A stretch of 64,000 nucleotides of DNA from Tractidigestivibacter montrealensis (GTDB taxonomy: Bacteria > Actinomycetota > Coriobacteriia > Coriobacteriales > Atopobiaceae), in NCBI RefSeq assembly GCF_024741235.1, contig NZ_JANSKA010000001.1, positions 623,133 through 687,132 on the forward strand, given 5' to 3'. This document shows, piece by piece, positions 56,472 through 64,000 of this stretch (the stretch's first letter is position 1; each line of letters opens with the position of its first letter). The notes under the pieces are model-generated. The model ran no database searches and was not told the origin of the DNA. It was given only the letters and a program-made list of their open reading frames with translations. The translations under genes and the position numbers were made by a program.

Positions 56472-57408
56472 TCGCAGGCAGGGCGCTGGTCGCAAGGGAG
56501 GTCTGCAAGAGGCCCGTGAGCTTGTTGCCATCATCTCGTCGCTCGACCACACAGGCGACAGCTTGGACGTGAAGACCATAGCCGGCCGTCTGGGAATCAG
56601 CGAGCAGGACGCCCGTCATCGCATGGATCTCATCCTTGCCGCGGGAGGCGAGGGCGCAGCGATTCTCCCTCTCTCCGAAGGCCAGGACAGCGGCCGCCTC
56701 ACGCTCGAGGGTAGCTCTGGCAGCCACGCGAGAAGGCTTCGTCTCACCAGGTCAGAGACCGTCGCCGTTAGGGCGGCCCTCGACCAAATGGAAATCCCCG
56801 CAAACGCGCCCCTACGCCAGAAGATCGCGGCATCGCTCTCTTCTCAGCACCCCACCAACGGCCGAGCAATGGCGACATCCAGCGAGAAGACCCCTACGAC
56901 AGGCAATCCACACACGGCCGAAGCGCTGCTTCAATGCTCCAAGGCCATAGCTCAGCTCGGCATGCTCGACTTCTCGTACCAGGGCGTTGCAGACAAGGCT
57001 CCGCGGAGGCGGCACGTGGATCCGCGCGGGCTGCGCAACGCAGATGGCGTCTGGTACCTTGACGCCTACGACCCCTCGCGCCAGGGCGAGCGCGTCTTTC
57101 GCCTTGACCGCATGACGGATGTGCTCATTGCGCCGGGAGAAGAGCTTCCCCCAGAGCCCCAGAGGGCCAGCACCGAGCGGGAGGTTCGCATCTTCTTTCG
57201 CGATAGGCGCTACCTCGAGCTTCTCGCATGGCCAGGTCTACGCGTAGAGCGCGACGAGGGATCCGCGGTCTTTGCGCGCATTCCCTACTACGGCGGCGAA
57301 TGGCTGCCGCGGCGCATTGCGGCTTGCGCTGCCACCGCATCCACAATCGACCGCGAGGTCAATGCCCTCGCGGTCGACTATGCCCGTCGCAAGTTGGGAA
57401 AACAGTAG
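56464..57408 (+). CDS. WYL-domain regulator, PafC-like
   Basis: 314 residues; ATG overlaps the first WYL gene by 8 bases, so the pair is coupled. The N-terminal helix-turn-helix part contains AIISSLDHTGDSLDVKTIAGRLGI, and the C-terminal WYL domain has LDFSYQG, VDPRGLRNADGVWYLDAYDP and RVFRLDRMTDV. Only this partner contains the exact WYL tripeptide. The two proteins likely form a heterodimer or tandem regulator as in PafBC. Single-stranded DNA or nucleotide sensing has been proposed for WYL domains. The gene ends 10 bases before the convergent dinG-type gene. Confidence 0.8.
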   Translation: MASRRQGAGRKGGLQEARELVAIISSLDHTGDSLDVKTIAGRLGISEQDARHRMDLILAAGGEGAAILPLSEGQDSGRLTLEGSSGSHARRLRLTRSETVAVRAALDQMEIPANAPLRQKIAASLSSQHPTNGRAMATSSEKTPTTGNPHTAEALLQCSKAIAQLGMLDFSYQGVADKAPRRRHVDPRGLRNADGVWYLDAYDPSRQGERVFRLDRMTDVLIAPGEELPPEPQRASTEREVRIFFRDRRYLELLAWPGLRVERDEGSAVFARIPYYGGEWLPRRIAACAATASTIDREVNALAVDYARRKLGKQ

Positions 57409-57417
57409 CGCCTGCGC

Positions 57418-60396
57418 CTATCGCTCGTGCGTCGAGCGCCACATCTCTATGTAGCGGCCCACGTTCTCGGTCTCGAGCATGGTCACGCTCTTTGAGGGTA
57501 GCGAACCTGTGAACGCCCGGCCGTAGCGCTTCTGAACAACGCGCGAGTCCGCAAGCACCAGCACGCCCCGATCGCTCGACGTGCGGATAAGGCGCCCCGC
57601 AGCCTGCTTCACCGAGATAACCGCCTCGGGCAGTGAGTAGCGCCACCACGCGCGGTCCTCGCGCAGGTCGCGCTCGCGAACGATGGGGTCGTTGGGACTC
57701 GCAAACGGCAGCTTGGGGATGACCACGCACCTCAGCGTGTCACCGGTGGCATCAAAGCCCTCCCAGAACGAGCGTAGCGCGAGAAGCGACGTGCGCTTCT
57801 CAGCCAGAAACTGCTGGCGCAGACGTCGCGGAGAGGAGCCACGCTCCTGGCACACCAACGCCAGCCCCACCTTGGTCAGGCGCGGCTCTAGTGCAGTGTA
57901 CACGCGTTCCATGTCACGCCTATTTGTGAACAACGTGAGGACCGAGCCATCCATAGAACGATGCACGCTGTAGAGAAGCTCAACAAGTGCGTCCAGGTAA
58001 TTACTATCGTTTGGCGCGGGCATATCTTTGGTCACAATGACCGACATGCTCTTATCGTAATCAAAACTTAAATCAAGTCGCACGTCTTTGTGCATACTTG
58101 CGGGCAGCCGGTCGAGACCAACCGCATGGTCAAAGTGTGAGAAGTCGTCCCTCACTGCCATGGTTGCCGAGGTGAACACCACGCTCTTCATCTCGGGCAG
58201 CCAGTTCTGGGCAAGGTCTGCCCCCACATCAAGCTTCTCGGCAAGGAGCTTCTCGGCGCCAATGCGTCGCTTGGAGCGATACAGCTCCGCGGAGTACACG
58301 TACGTCTGGTCCTCTCCGCCCAGGATGAGGCGCAGGCTCTCGAGCAGCTCAGACACAAAGCGCCCGGACTCCGTGAGGTCCGCGGCAAGCTGCGGCGCGA
58401 CCTCCGCAAGCTTCTCCTCGGCCTCACCCAGGTTCTTTGCCGCCTCATCCAGGTGCGCCACGGCAGTAGACCCAGTCTCCGCAACGGCACCCCACTGCGA
58501 CGTCTCCCGGACCTTATCATCAATCCAAAGGGTCACCATGTCATAACCGCCATCGCCTCTGGCAAGCGTGCCGAGCTCGTGCACCGCCATGAAGAGGTCG
58601 GCCGTAGAAACTGCCGCGCGCGAGACGGACGCCGCGGTCTTGGTGAGCAGCCCCTGCACAAGCGTGGCCCCTTCGAGCTTGGACACCGAGACGGATGTCA
58701 TCACCGTGTGCAGCGCGCCGCTCTTGGTGCCGCCAAGCAGCTCAAATGCCGCACGCGCAGCGTCGCCGGAAACCTCGTGCGCCCACTGGCGCCGGGCCTC
58801 ACCCTCGAAGGAGTGGGCCTCGTCGACCACCCAGTGGCGAATGGGCGGCAGAATCTTTCCCTCGGCGGCAACGTTACGAAGCAGCAGCGAGTGGTTGGTC
58901 ACCACCACATCACCGCTGGCAGCACGGCGGCGCGCGCCATGGACCAAGCACTCGTTGGGAAAGTACGGGCAACGCGTGCGCAGACACTCGTTGGGAGTGG
59001 TCGTGAGCATCTGTCGCGGCACGTACCGCCAGCGAATTCCCAGCGCGTCCAGATCGCCGTCAGGAGACTGGCAGGCGAACGCATACGTCACGGCAATGGC
59101 CGTAAGCATGTCGCCCGCGATGGCGTTGTCCGAGCGGCCGTCGTTTCGTGCCAGCTCAAGCGGCAGGTCCTCCACGGCAGCGCGGTCGAGCCTGTGCAGG
59201 CACGGGTAGTGCTCGTAGCCCTTCAGGCTGTGGAAGGTGAGCCCTTTTGGCAGCGCATGGGCAAGTGCCGGCAGCTCGTGGGAGACAAGCTGGTCGGTAA
59301 GGGCGTTGGTCTTTGTCGCAATGCCTACGGTCACGTTGTTGCGCTGGGCAAAGAGGACCTCTGGCAGCAGGTAGGCAATGGACTTTCCAACACCCGTACC
59401 CGCCTCTATTGTCCGGTGTGTCGAGGTGGCAAGCGCGTCTCGTACCTCGAGCGCCATCGAGACCTGCTCTGGGCGCGTCTCGTAGTTCTCGTACATGCGT
59501 CCGACTATGCCGCCCGCGGTGAACTCGTCCCTAATGGTCTCTGGGGTTGGGGCGACAAGCGGCCCATCGCTCTCGGCAGCGTCTGCGCGCTGCCGCGTCT
59601 CCTCGCGGGAGACCAGCCCGTGACGCAGTGCCTTGAGCGAGAAAGGCTCGGGGCCCCTCTCGACGGCAAGGTGCGCAATGACGGGCCTAAAGGGCCACTC
59701 TACCTGGGGATGCATCTCGGAGAGCTTGCCCAGGAGCCCTGCTGGCAGGTCAGAGAGCCCAAGCAGGATGATGCGCCACATGCCACAGAGCGCGTCAACG
59801 TCGTCGCCGGCGCGGTGCGTGACCGAGTCGCAGCCAAACGCCTCTGCCATGTCAGAGAGTCGGTGGGACGAGAGGCGCGGAAGCGCGATGCGCGAGAGCG
59901 CAAGCGTGTCAATCCAGGTGTCAGACACCTCGGAGCCTCCGCGTACGCTCTCGATGAAGGTGCGGTCGAAGGTCGCATTGTGTGCCAGCACAGGGGAGCC
60001 GCCCACAAAGTCTGCCAGGGCGCGCACGGCCTCCTCGGGGCTGGGTGCGCCCGCGACATCTATGTCGCGTATGCCCGTAAGGCGCTGGATCTCTGGCGGA
60101 ATCGGCCTGCCGGGATCGACAAAGGTCTCAAAGCGGTCGACCGCCTCACGGCCAGAGAGCCGCGCGGCGGATATCTCTATGAGCTCACAGTCCTTGAACG
60201 AGAGGCCCGTAGTCTCTGTGTCGAGCACAACGATGTCCTCTTCAAGCAGGTCAAACCCATGGGTGTGGGCCCGCTCGGCAAGGCTTAGGTAGTTGGCACG
60301 AATGTCCTCGGGCGTTCCAGGAAGAAGCAGCCGCTCGAGGGCGGCTGCAGTTCGTTCCATGTTCTTGTCTCGCTCGCCAGCACCGGCAAGAGCCAT
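57418..60396 (-). CDS. dinG: DnaQ-exonuclease / DinG-helicase fusion
   Basis: 992 residues from an ATG with GGAGG six bases upstream, whose start lies two bases past the ddl stop. The N-terminal ~180 residues form a DnaQ-type DEDDh 3'-5' exonuclease (VVLDTETTGLSF about 39, HNATFDRTFI, HRAGDDVDAL). The rest is an XPD/DinG superfamily 2 helicase with Walker A TGVGKSIAYLLP, four iron-sulfur-type cysteines around CLRTRCPYFPNECL, DEAH in VVDEAHSF and the motif VI-like KQAAGRLIRT. It unwinds 5'-3' and likely resolves R-loops and damaged replication forks. This architecture is typical of Firmicute-type DinG, larger than the E. coli form. Confidence 0.93.
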   Translation of the reverse strand: MALAGAGERDKNMERTAAALERLLLPGTPEDIRANYLSLAERAHTHGFDLLEEDIVVLDTETTGLSFKDCELIEISAARLSGREAVDRFETFVDPGRPIPPEIQRLTGIRDIDVAGAPSPEEAVRALADFVGGSPVLAHNATFDRTFIESVRGGSEVSDTWIDTLALSRIALPRLSSHRLSDMAEAFGCDSVTHRAGDDVDALCGMWRIILLGLSDLPAGLLGKLSEMHPQVEWPFRPVIAHLAVERGPEPFSLKALRHGLVSREETRQRADAAESDGPLVAPTPETIRDEFTAGGIVGRMYENYETRPEQVSMALEVRDALATSTHRTIEAGTGVGKSIAYLLPEVLFAQRNNVTVGIATKTNALTDQLVSHELPALAHALPKGLTFHSLKGYEHYPCLHRLDRAAVEDLPLELARNDGRSDNAIAGDMLTAIAVTYAFACQSPDGDLDALGIRWRYVPRQMLTTTPNECLRTRCPYFPNECLVHGARRRAASGDVVVTNHSLLLRNVAAEGKILPPIRHWVVDEAHSFEGEARRQWAHEVSGDAARAAFELLGGTKSGALHTVMTSVSVSKLEGATLVQGLLTKTAASVSRAAVSTADLFMAVHELGTLARGDGGYDMVTLWIDDKVRETSQWGAVAETGSTAVAHLDEAAKNLGEAEEKLAEVAPQLAADLTESGRFVSELLESLRLILGGEDQTYVYSAELYRSKRRIGAEKLLAEKLDVGADLAQNWLPEMKSVVFTSATMAVRDDFSHFDHAVGLDRLPASMHKDVRLDLSFDYDKSMSVIVTKDMPAPNDSNYLDALVELLYSVHRSMDGSVLTLFTNRRDMERVYTALEPRLTKVGLALVCQERGSSPRRLRQQFLAEKRTSLLALRSFWEGFDATGDTLRCVVIPKLPFASPNDPIVRERDLREDRAWWRYSLPEAVISVKQAAGRLIRTSSDRGVLVLADSRVVQKRYGRAFTGSLPSKSVTMLETENVGRYIEMWRSTHER

Positions 60397-60397
60397 G

Positions 60398-61369
60398 CTA
60401 TGCCTCCGACTTCCCATGAGCTTCAAGCGCATACTCCACGAACTTCTTGCAGAGCTCGGGGAACTCGATTCCACCGTGGCGGGCGGAATCGGGCAGGAGG
60501 CTGTTCTCGGTCATGCCAGGAATGGTGTTGGTCTCGAGAATCACCGGAGTGCCGTCCTTGCGCACAATGAAGTCGCTGCGCGAGGCACCCAGGCAGCCAA
60601 GGGCGCGGTGGGCACGAAGGGCCAGCTCCTGGGCAAGGGCATAGACGCCAGCCTCCAGACGGGCGGGAATCACGTGGTGCATCGACGATGGCTCGTACTT
60701 CACCTTGAGGTTATAGAACTCCGCACCGGTCACGATCTCGACAATGGGCAGAGCCTTTGGATCATCATTGCCAATCACGGGAACGGTGATCTCGGTGCCA
60801 GTGACGCACTCCTCGATGAGAACGCGGTCTCCGCCGGCCGATGCCCGCTCGACGGCCTCGCGAAGCTGAGAAGCGCTGGTCACGCGCGTAACGCCAAAGC
60901 TCGAGCCGTTGGCTGCCGGCTTCACAAAGAGCGGCAGCCCAAGCTCGTCCACGATGCGGTCGGTGTCGTCATCTGTGAGCTTTGTGCCAGCTGCAACGTC
61001 GGTTCCGCGCGGCGTGGGGATGCCAGCCTGGCGGTAGAGGGTCTTGGCAATCTCCTTCTCGGTGCTCACGGCGCTCCCAAGCACACCCGAGAAGGTGTAG
61101 GGCATGTGCAGAATCTCGAGGAGGCCCTGGATGCACCCATCCTCGCCGTAGTGTCCGTGCATGGCGACAAAGGCCACGTCGTAACCGCCGGCAACGAGCT
61201 TTGACACAAACTCGCCATCTGCGGCATCGAGCAGGTCAACACCCCTGAAACCCGCCTCGGTGAGCGCCTTCTGGCACGCGCGCCCAGAGTCCAGGGAAAT
61301 TTTCTTCTCGTCAGACCAGCCGCCGGCGATAACGACAACCTTGAGGCCCAACACGTCCTGACTTGTCAT
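60398..61369 (-). CDS. ddl: D-alanine--D-alanine ligase
   Basis: 323 residues, the normal size. It is an ATP-grasp enzyme joining two D-alanines for the peptidoglycan stem. N-terminal GGWSDEKKISL keeps the Glu of the GG-S-EH-S motif; YTFSGVLGSAVSTEK is the omega-loop region; MHGHYGEDGCIQGLLE and LETNTIPGMTENSLLP carry further ATP/Mg residues. At the position that is usually Tyr in Ddl (FCP segment, as in QYFCP), this protein has HHVIP, which is odd and could affect the second substrate. The start has GGGAG five bases upstream. ddl and dinG are tightly spaced. Confidence 0.9.
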   Translation of the reverse strand: MTSQDVLGLKVVVIAGGWSDEKKISLDSGRACQKALTEAGFRGVDLLDAADGEFVSKLVAGGYDVAFVAMHGHYGEDGCIQGLLEILHMPYTFSGVLGSAVSTEKEIAKTLYRQAGIPTPRGTDVAAGTKLTDDDTDRIVDELGLPLFVKPAANGSSFGVTRVTSASQLREAVERASAGGDRVLIEECVTGTEITVPVIGNDDPKALPIVEIVTGAEFYNLKVKYEPSSMHHVIPARLEAGVYALAQELALRAHRALGCLGASRSDFIVRKDGTPVILETNTIPGMTENSLLPDSARHGGIEFPELCKKFVEYALEAHGKSEA

Positions 61370-61477
61370 GTGCTCTCCCTCGCATCTCTCCGCCGTGCGG
61401 TAGACTCAACTCACACGGAGACAGTAACCCAAAGAGGATACTCCACCACACCATACGACAAGGGCAAGGGGCCAGAA

Positions 61478-62536
61478 ATGCAGACGGAAGACGTCAACCG
61501 AAACAACGAGAAGCTCGACCTAAGAAACTGTACGCGCGGCCAGCTTGAGACCCTTCTCGCAGAGCTGGGCCAGCCCAAGTTCCGTGCAAAGCAGATCGAG
61601 GACTGGGTATGGGTCAAGAACGCCACCTCACTCGACCAGATGACCAACCTGTCGAAGGCGCTGCGAGCCGAGCTTGCGGACTACGTCACGCTCGGAGGCG
61701 TCGAGGAGGTAGCACGACAGGTCTCGCAAGACGGTAGCCGCAAGTACCTGCTTCGTTTTCCTGATGGCGTTGCCGTTGAGTGCGTTGGCATGCCCTCGAA
61801 GAACCGCCTTGCCGTGTGCGTGTCCACTCAGGCAGGTTGTGCCATGGGCTGCGCGTTCTGCGCAACCGGCGCCTCGGGCCTTACCCGCTCGCTGACGGCT
61901 GGTGAGATTTACGAGCAGGTCATGCATGTGCGCGATGACTTCAACACGCGTGTTACCAGCGTGGTAATGATGGGGCAGGGCGAGCCCATGATGAACTATG
62001 ACGCCACGCTTGCCGCTCTGCGGCGCCTCAACTCCCCTGAGGGAGCAGGCATTGGCGCACGTCACCTTACGGTGTCCACGTGTGGCGTTATCCCTATGAT
62101 TAAGCGTTTTGCCAATGAGCCCGAGCAGTTTACGCTCGCCGTCTCGCTTCACTCCGCCAACCAGAGCACGCGCAACATCCTCATGCCTGGTGTCAAGAAG
62201 TACTCCCTCATCCACCTCTATGACGTGATGGGCGAGTATGTTGACAAGACTGGACGCCGTCCCACCTACGAGTACGCGCTTATCCAGGGCGTCAACGACA
62301 ACGAGGACGAGCTTGGAGCCCTATGCGACTTCTGCCGTGGCACCCTGGCGCACGTAAACATCATTCAGCTCAACGAGGTTCCCGGCTCAAAGCTCAAACC
62401 CGCTAGCCCTGAGCGAGCCGAGGAGTTTGTTGCTCGTCTGGCTTCCGTTGGTGTGGAGGCTACCATCAGAAACTCCCACGGCGCTGACATCGACGCCGCA
62501 TGCGGTCAGCTTAGGCAGCGTATGCAGGAGCTGTAA
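61478..62536 (+). CDS. rlmN: 23S rRNA (adenine-C2)-methyltransferase RlmN
   Basis: 352 residues from an ATG with AGGGG upstream; a longer open frame to 61370 overlaps promoter-like sequence TAGACT. A radical SAM enzyme: CAMGCAFC (about 121-128) holds the 4Fe-4S cluster, followed by GEPMMNYD and the RlmN-specific C-terminal cysteine in NSHGADIDAACGQL. It methylates A2503 of 23S rRNA and A37 of some tRNAs. The 3' end of the gene and the region after it are more AT-rich than the rest of the window. A hairpin follows the stop. Confidence 0.95.
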   Translation: MQTEDVNRNNEKLDLRNCTRGQLETLLAELGQPKFRAKQIEDWVWVKNATSLDQMTNLSKALRAELADYVTLGGVEEVARQVSQDGSRKYLLRFPDGVAVECVGMPSKNRLAVCVSTQAGCAMGCAFCATGASGLTRSLTAGEIYEQVMHVRDDFNTRVTSVVMMGQGEPMMNYDATLAALRRLNSPEGAGIGARHLTVSTCGVIPMIKRFANEPEQFTLAVSLHSANQSTRNILMPGVKKYSLIHLYDVMGEYVDKTGRRPTYEYALIQGVNDNEDELGALCDFCRGTLAHVNIIQLNEVPGSKLKPASPERAEEFVARLASVGVEATIRNSHGADIDAACGQLRQRMQEL

Positions 62537-62558
62537 GCCGTTTAGCGCTTTACTTGAA

Positions 62559-62591
62559 GGGGAGGCAGTCACTCATAGTGATCGTCTCCCC
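62559..62591. terminator. Hairpin after rlmN
   Basis: Inverted repeat GGGGAG / CTCCCC with inner TCACT / AGTGA pairing and CAT loop. It lacks a T-run, so it may be a weak or Rho-assisted terminator between the convergent rlmN and small membrane protein genes. Confidence 0.6.
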
Positions 62592-62598
62592 TACATTA

Positions 62599-62610
62599 GA
62601 ACATATGTTC
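62599..62610. promoter_or_regulatory. LexA-like box in a convergent gap
   Basis: GAACATATGTTC, identical over 12 bases to the box at 12823. Here it lies between the 3' ends of rlmN and the 81-residue gene, so no adjacent start is obvious; function is doubtful. Confidence 0.4.
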
Positions 62611-62644
62611 TTAATTATCTCTTCCTACCGCTTCCGTAGATTCC

Positions 62645-62890
62645 CTAGTATCCAAGGTCTTTCCATTGCTGCATGGTTGTCTGGACGTTAGGTAGAGGTC
62701 CATCATCTGGCATAACGTCACCTCTCACCGAGTTAATAACCTCGTTTATGCGCTCGTAGGAGGTCTTAACCGTCTCCATCATCTTCTTAATATTCTGCTT
62801 GGCCTCGTCCGTGAGTACCTCTTTGTAGACCACATAGCCAACACCAGCAGCAGTCGCGATGACTACCACACCACGAAGTAGTTTCTTCAT
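62645..62890 (-). CDS. Small membrane protein next to parB (YtxH-like)
   Basis: 81 residues, ATG with AGGAG five bases upstream. A transmembrane helix (about 4-22, LLRGVVVIATAAGVGYVVY) precedes a charged helical region EVLTDEAKQNIKKMMETVKTSY and a tail with TTMQQWKDLGY. The layout resembles YtxH/YidC-unrelated stress proteins, but the family is not certain. It follows parB with an 8-base gap and is probably in the same operon. Confidence 0.7.
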   Translation of the reverse strand: MKKLLRGVVVIATAAGVGYVVYKEVLTDEAKQNIKKMMETVKTSYERINEVINSVRGDVMPDDGPLPNVQTTMQQWKDLGY

Positions 62891-62898
62891 TCCTACTC

Positions 62899-63753
62899 CT
62901 AGTCCCTCGTGAGAAGGTCGACAAGGTGGGCGAGCGCATCCTCGTCCTCGAACTCAATCTCCACCTTGTTCCTTCCACGGACGGTCTTAACCTTGACGTT
63001 GGTATCCAGTGCCAGTCTCATCTGTCTTGCCGCACGCTTGAAAGACTGGGGTACAGGCTGGCGATGCACTGGCTCCGCATGACTGTTGTCAGAAAACAGT
63101 GGTGCAAGGGTTTCTGTCTGTCGTACCGACAAACCCTGAGCAACGACTTTCTCTGCAAGACGAATTCGTCCCTCCTCAGAGGGGACAGCAAGGATTGCTC
63201 GTGCGTGCCCAGCGGTCAGCTTGCCCTCACTCATAAGCTGCTGGACTTCGTCAGGAAGGTCAAGCAGTCGAAGCGTATTAGTTATCGCAGACCTCGACTT
63301 TGAGACGAGACGGGCTACCTCTTCCTGGGTGAGACCATTATTCTCAAGCAACTGTTTGTATCCCTGTGCCTCCTCAATAGGGTTGAGGTCAGAGCGCTGG
63401 AGGTTCTCGATAAGTGCGAGTTTGAATACGTCCTCATCACTAATGTCTCTGATGACGACAGGCACCTCGTCTAGACCCGCAAGTTTTGCTGCCTGGTAGC
63501 GACGCTCGCCTGCAACTATCTCGTAGGTAGTTCCTTTTTTACGCACGATAATGGGCTGAAGTATGCCATTCTGCTTGATGGAATCGGCAAGCTCAGCAAG
63601 CTCATCAGGATTGAAGTTCTTGCGTGGCTGACCTTTGTTCGGTTTAATCTTGGTAATTGGCAACGTTGAATCTGCGGCTGGAGCACCTACCTCTGCGTTC
63701 GCTTCGCCCATCAGTGATTCAAGTCCCTTGCCCAAACCAGACTTCTTAGCCAC
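62899..63753 (-). CDS. parB: Chromosome partitioning protein ParB
   Basis: 284 residues from GTG with AGGAAG about 10 bases upstream. N-terminal GLGKGLESLMGE, the CTP-binding ParB core QPRKNFNPDELAELADSIKQNG, IVAGERRYQAAKLAG and ENLQRSDLNPIEEA, a helix-turn-helix (LTQEEVARLVSKSRSAITNTLRLLDLP) and a C-terminal dimer region. It binds parS sites and forms sliding clamps for origin segregation. It overlaps the ParA gene by 8 bases. No parS (GTTTCACGTGAAAC) is visible in the window. Confidence 0.96.
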   Translation of the reverse strand: MAKKSGLGKGLESLMGEANAEVGAPAADSTLPITKIKPNKGQPRKNFNPDELAELADSIKQNGILQPIIVRKKGTTYEIVAGERRYQAAKLAGLDEVPVVIRDISDEDVFKLALIENLQRSDLNPIEEAQGYKQLLENNGLTQEEVARLVSKSRSAITNTLRLLDLPDEVQQLMSEGKLTAGHARAILAVPSEEGRIRLAEKVVAQGLSVRQTETLAPLFSDNSHAEPVHRQPVPQSFKRAARQMRLALDTNVKVKTVRGRNKVEIEFEDEDALAHLVDLLTRD

Positions 63754-64000
63754 GGCGAATCACTTCCTTAGCAAGTTTAGTATAGGCAGAAGCGCCCTTG
63801 CTCATTCGTGCATACATCGTTACCGGCAAACCATGGCTCGGTGCCTCTGCAATCTTGACGTTGCGCGGAATGTACGTTTTGAATATCTGCTTGCCAAAGT
63901 AGTTTTCGCATTCCTCAACTACCTGGTGGGAGAGCGTCGTTCGCGTGTCATACATAGTCATGACAACACCAAATATCGAGAGTGAAGGATTAAGGCGACT
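63746..64000 (-). CDS. parA: Chromosome partitioning ATPase ParA, C-terminal part
   Basis: The last ~84 codons of a ParA-type ATPase, continuing past the right edge. The residues GVVMTMYDTRTTLSHQVVEEC and RNVKIAEAPSHGLPVTMYARMSKGA are typical of ParA/Soj, which uses ATP-dependent DNA binding to move ParB-bound origins. The arrangement parA-parB on the minus strand points to the origin just beyond the right edge. Confidence 0.95.
   Translation of the reverse strand, partial: SRLNPSLSIFGVVMTMYDTRTTLSHQVVEECENYFGKQIFKTYIPRNVKIAEAPSHGLPVTMYARMSKGASAYTKLAKEVIRRG

Noticed and set aside
58453-60288. A 611-codon open frame opposite the DinG-type gene
   Set aside because: Same reason; the true gene on the minus strand has complete helicase and exonuclease motifs.
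62645-64000. parS site near parAB
   Set aside because: No sequence close to GTTTCACGTGAAAC is present in this window; sites may lie beyond the right edge.

Overview
The window is GC-rich, densely coded chromosomal DNA from a strict or facultative anaerobe. It is most likely an actinobacterium of the class Coriobacteriia (Olsenella/Atopobium/Collinsella type). Three things point there: a single-chain pyruvate:ferredoxin oxidoreductase; the actinobacterial FHA / Ser-Thr kinase / PP2C / RodA-PBP cell-envelope cluster, here with RodA and the PBP fused; and CnaB/VaFE-type wall-anchored proteins alongside SpaA-like architecture. This assignment is inferred from gene content, not from a marker search. 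The right edge carries parB and the end of parA, so it is probably close to the replication origin.

Layout. 1-5.3 kb: the end of thioredoxin, a PAP2 phosphatase, a YfcE-like phosphoesterase, and a minus-strand set of glycosyltransferase, LytS-type sensor kinase and LytTR response regulator. 5.3-10 kb: the large nifJ gene with a 360-bp leader that contains a 21-bp-period direct repeat resembling a LytTR operator, then a degenerate class IV aminotransferase-like protein. 10-16 kb: GNAT acetyltransferase, GluQ, tRNA-Ser, tRNA-Arg, a small gene with a LexA-like box, a patatin-like phospholipase, serS, a small membrane protein and tRNA-Leu. 16-26 kb: one plus-strand operon, PknA-like membrane kinase, FhaA, FhaB, PP2C phosphatase, RodA-PBP fusion, PknB with four PASTA domains, controlling envelope growth.

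26-32.3 kb is the accessory region: a PLD-helicase (DUF3427 type), an AAA_14/DUF4143 ATPase preceded by four repeats at exactly 23-bp period, and an AlbA/Schlafen-like protein, ending at tRNA-Arg(CCU). This looks like a small defence-type island. 32.3-46 kb returns to core functions: purC, a two-component system, a Tat/lipobox protein, a TSCPD protein, purB, a membrane protein under a LexA-like box, a ComEC-like metallo-beta-lactamase protein with DUF3006, argH and argG, then tRNA-Lys.

46-64 kb: M29 aminopeptidase, tRNA-Gly, a Cys-cluster protein, a 1350-residue wall-anchored NlpC/CnaB/VaFE protein, a divergent M28 peptidase with a long disordered insertion, a PafBC-like WYL pair, a DnaQ-DinG fusion, ddl, rlmN, a small membrane protein, parB and parA.

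Best leads for new biology: the 23-bp operator-like array in front of the DUF4143 ATPase in the island; the possible LytTS control of pyruvate:ferredoxin oxidoreductase; the natural RodA-PBP fusion; the SOS-type boxes in front of two unknown genes; and the hydrolase-on-a-stalk surface protein.
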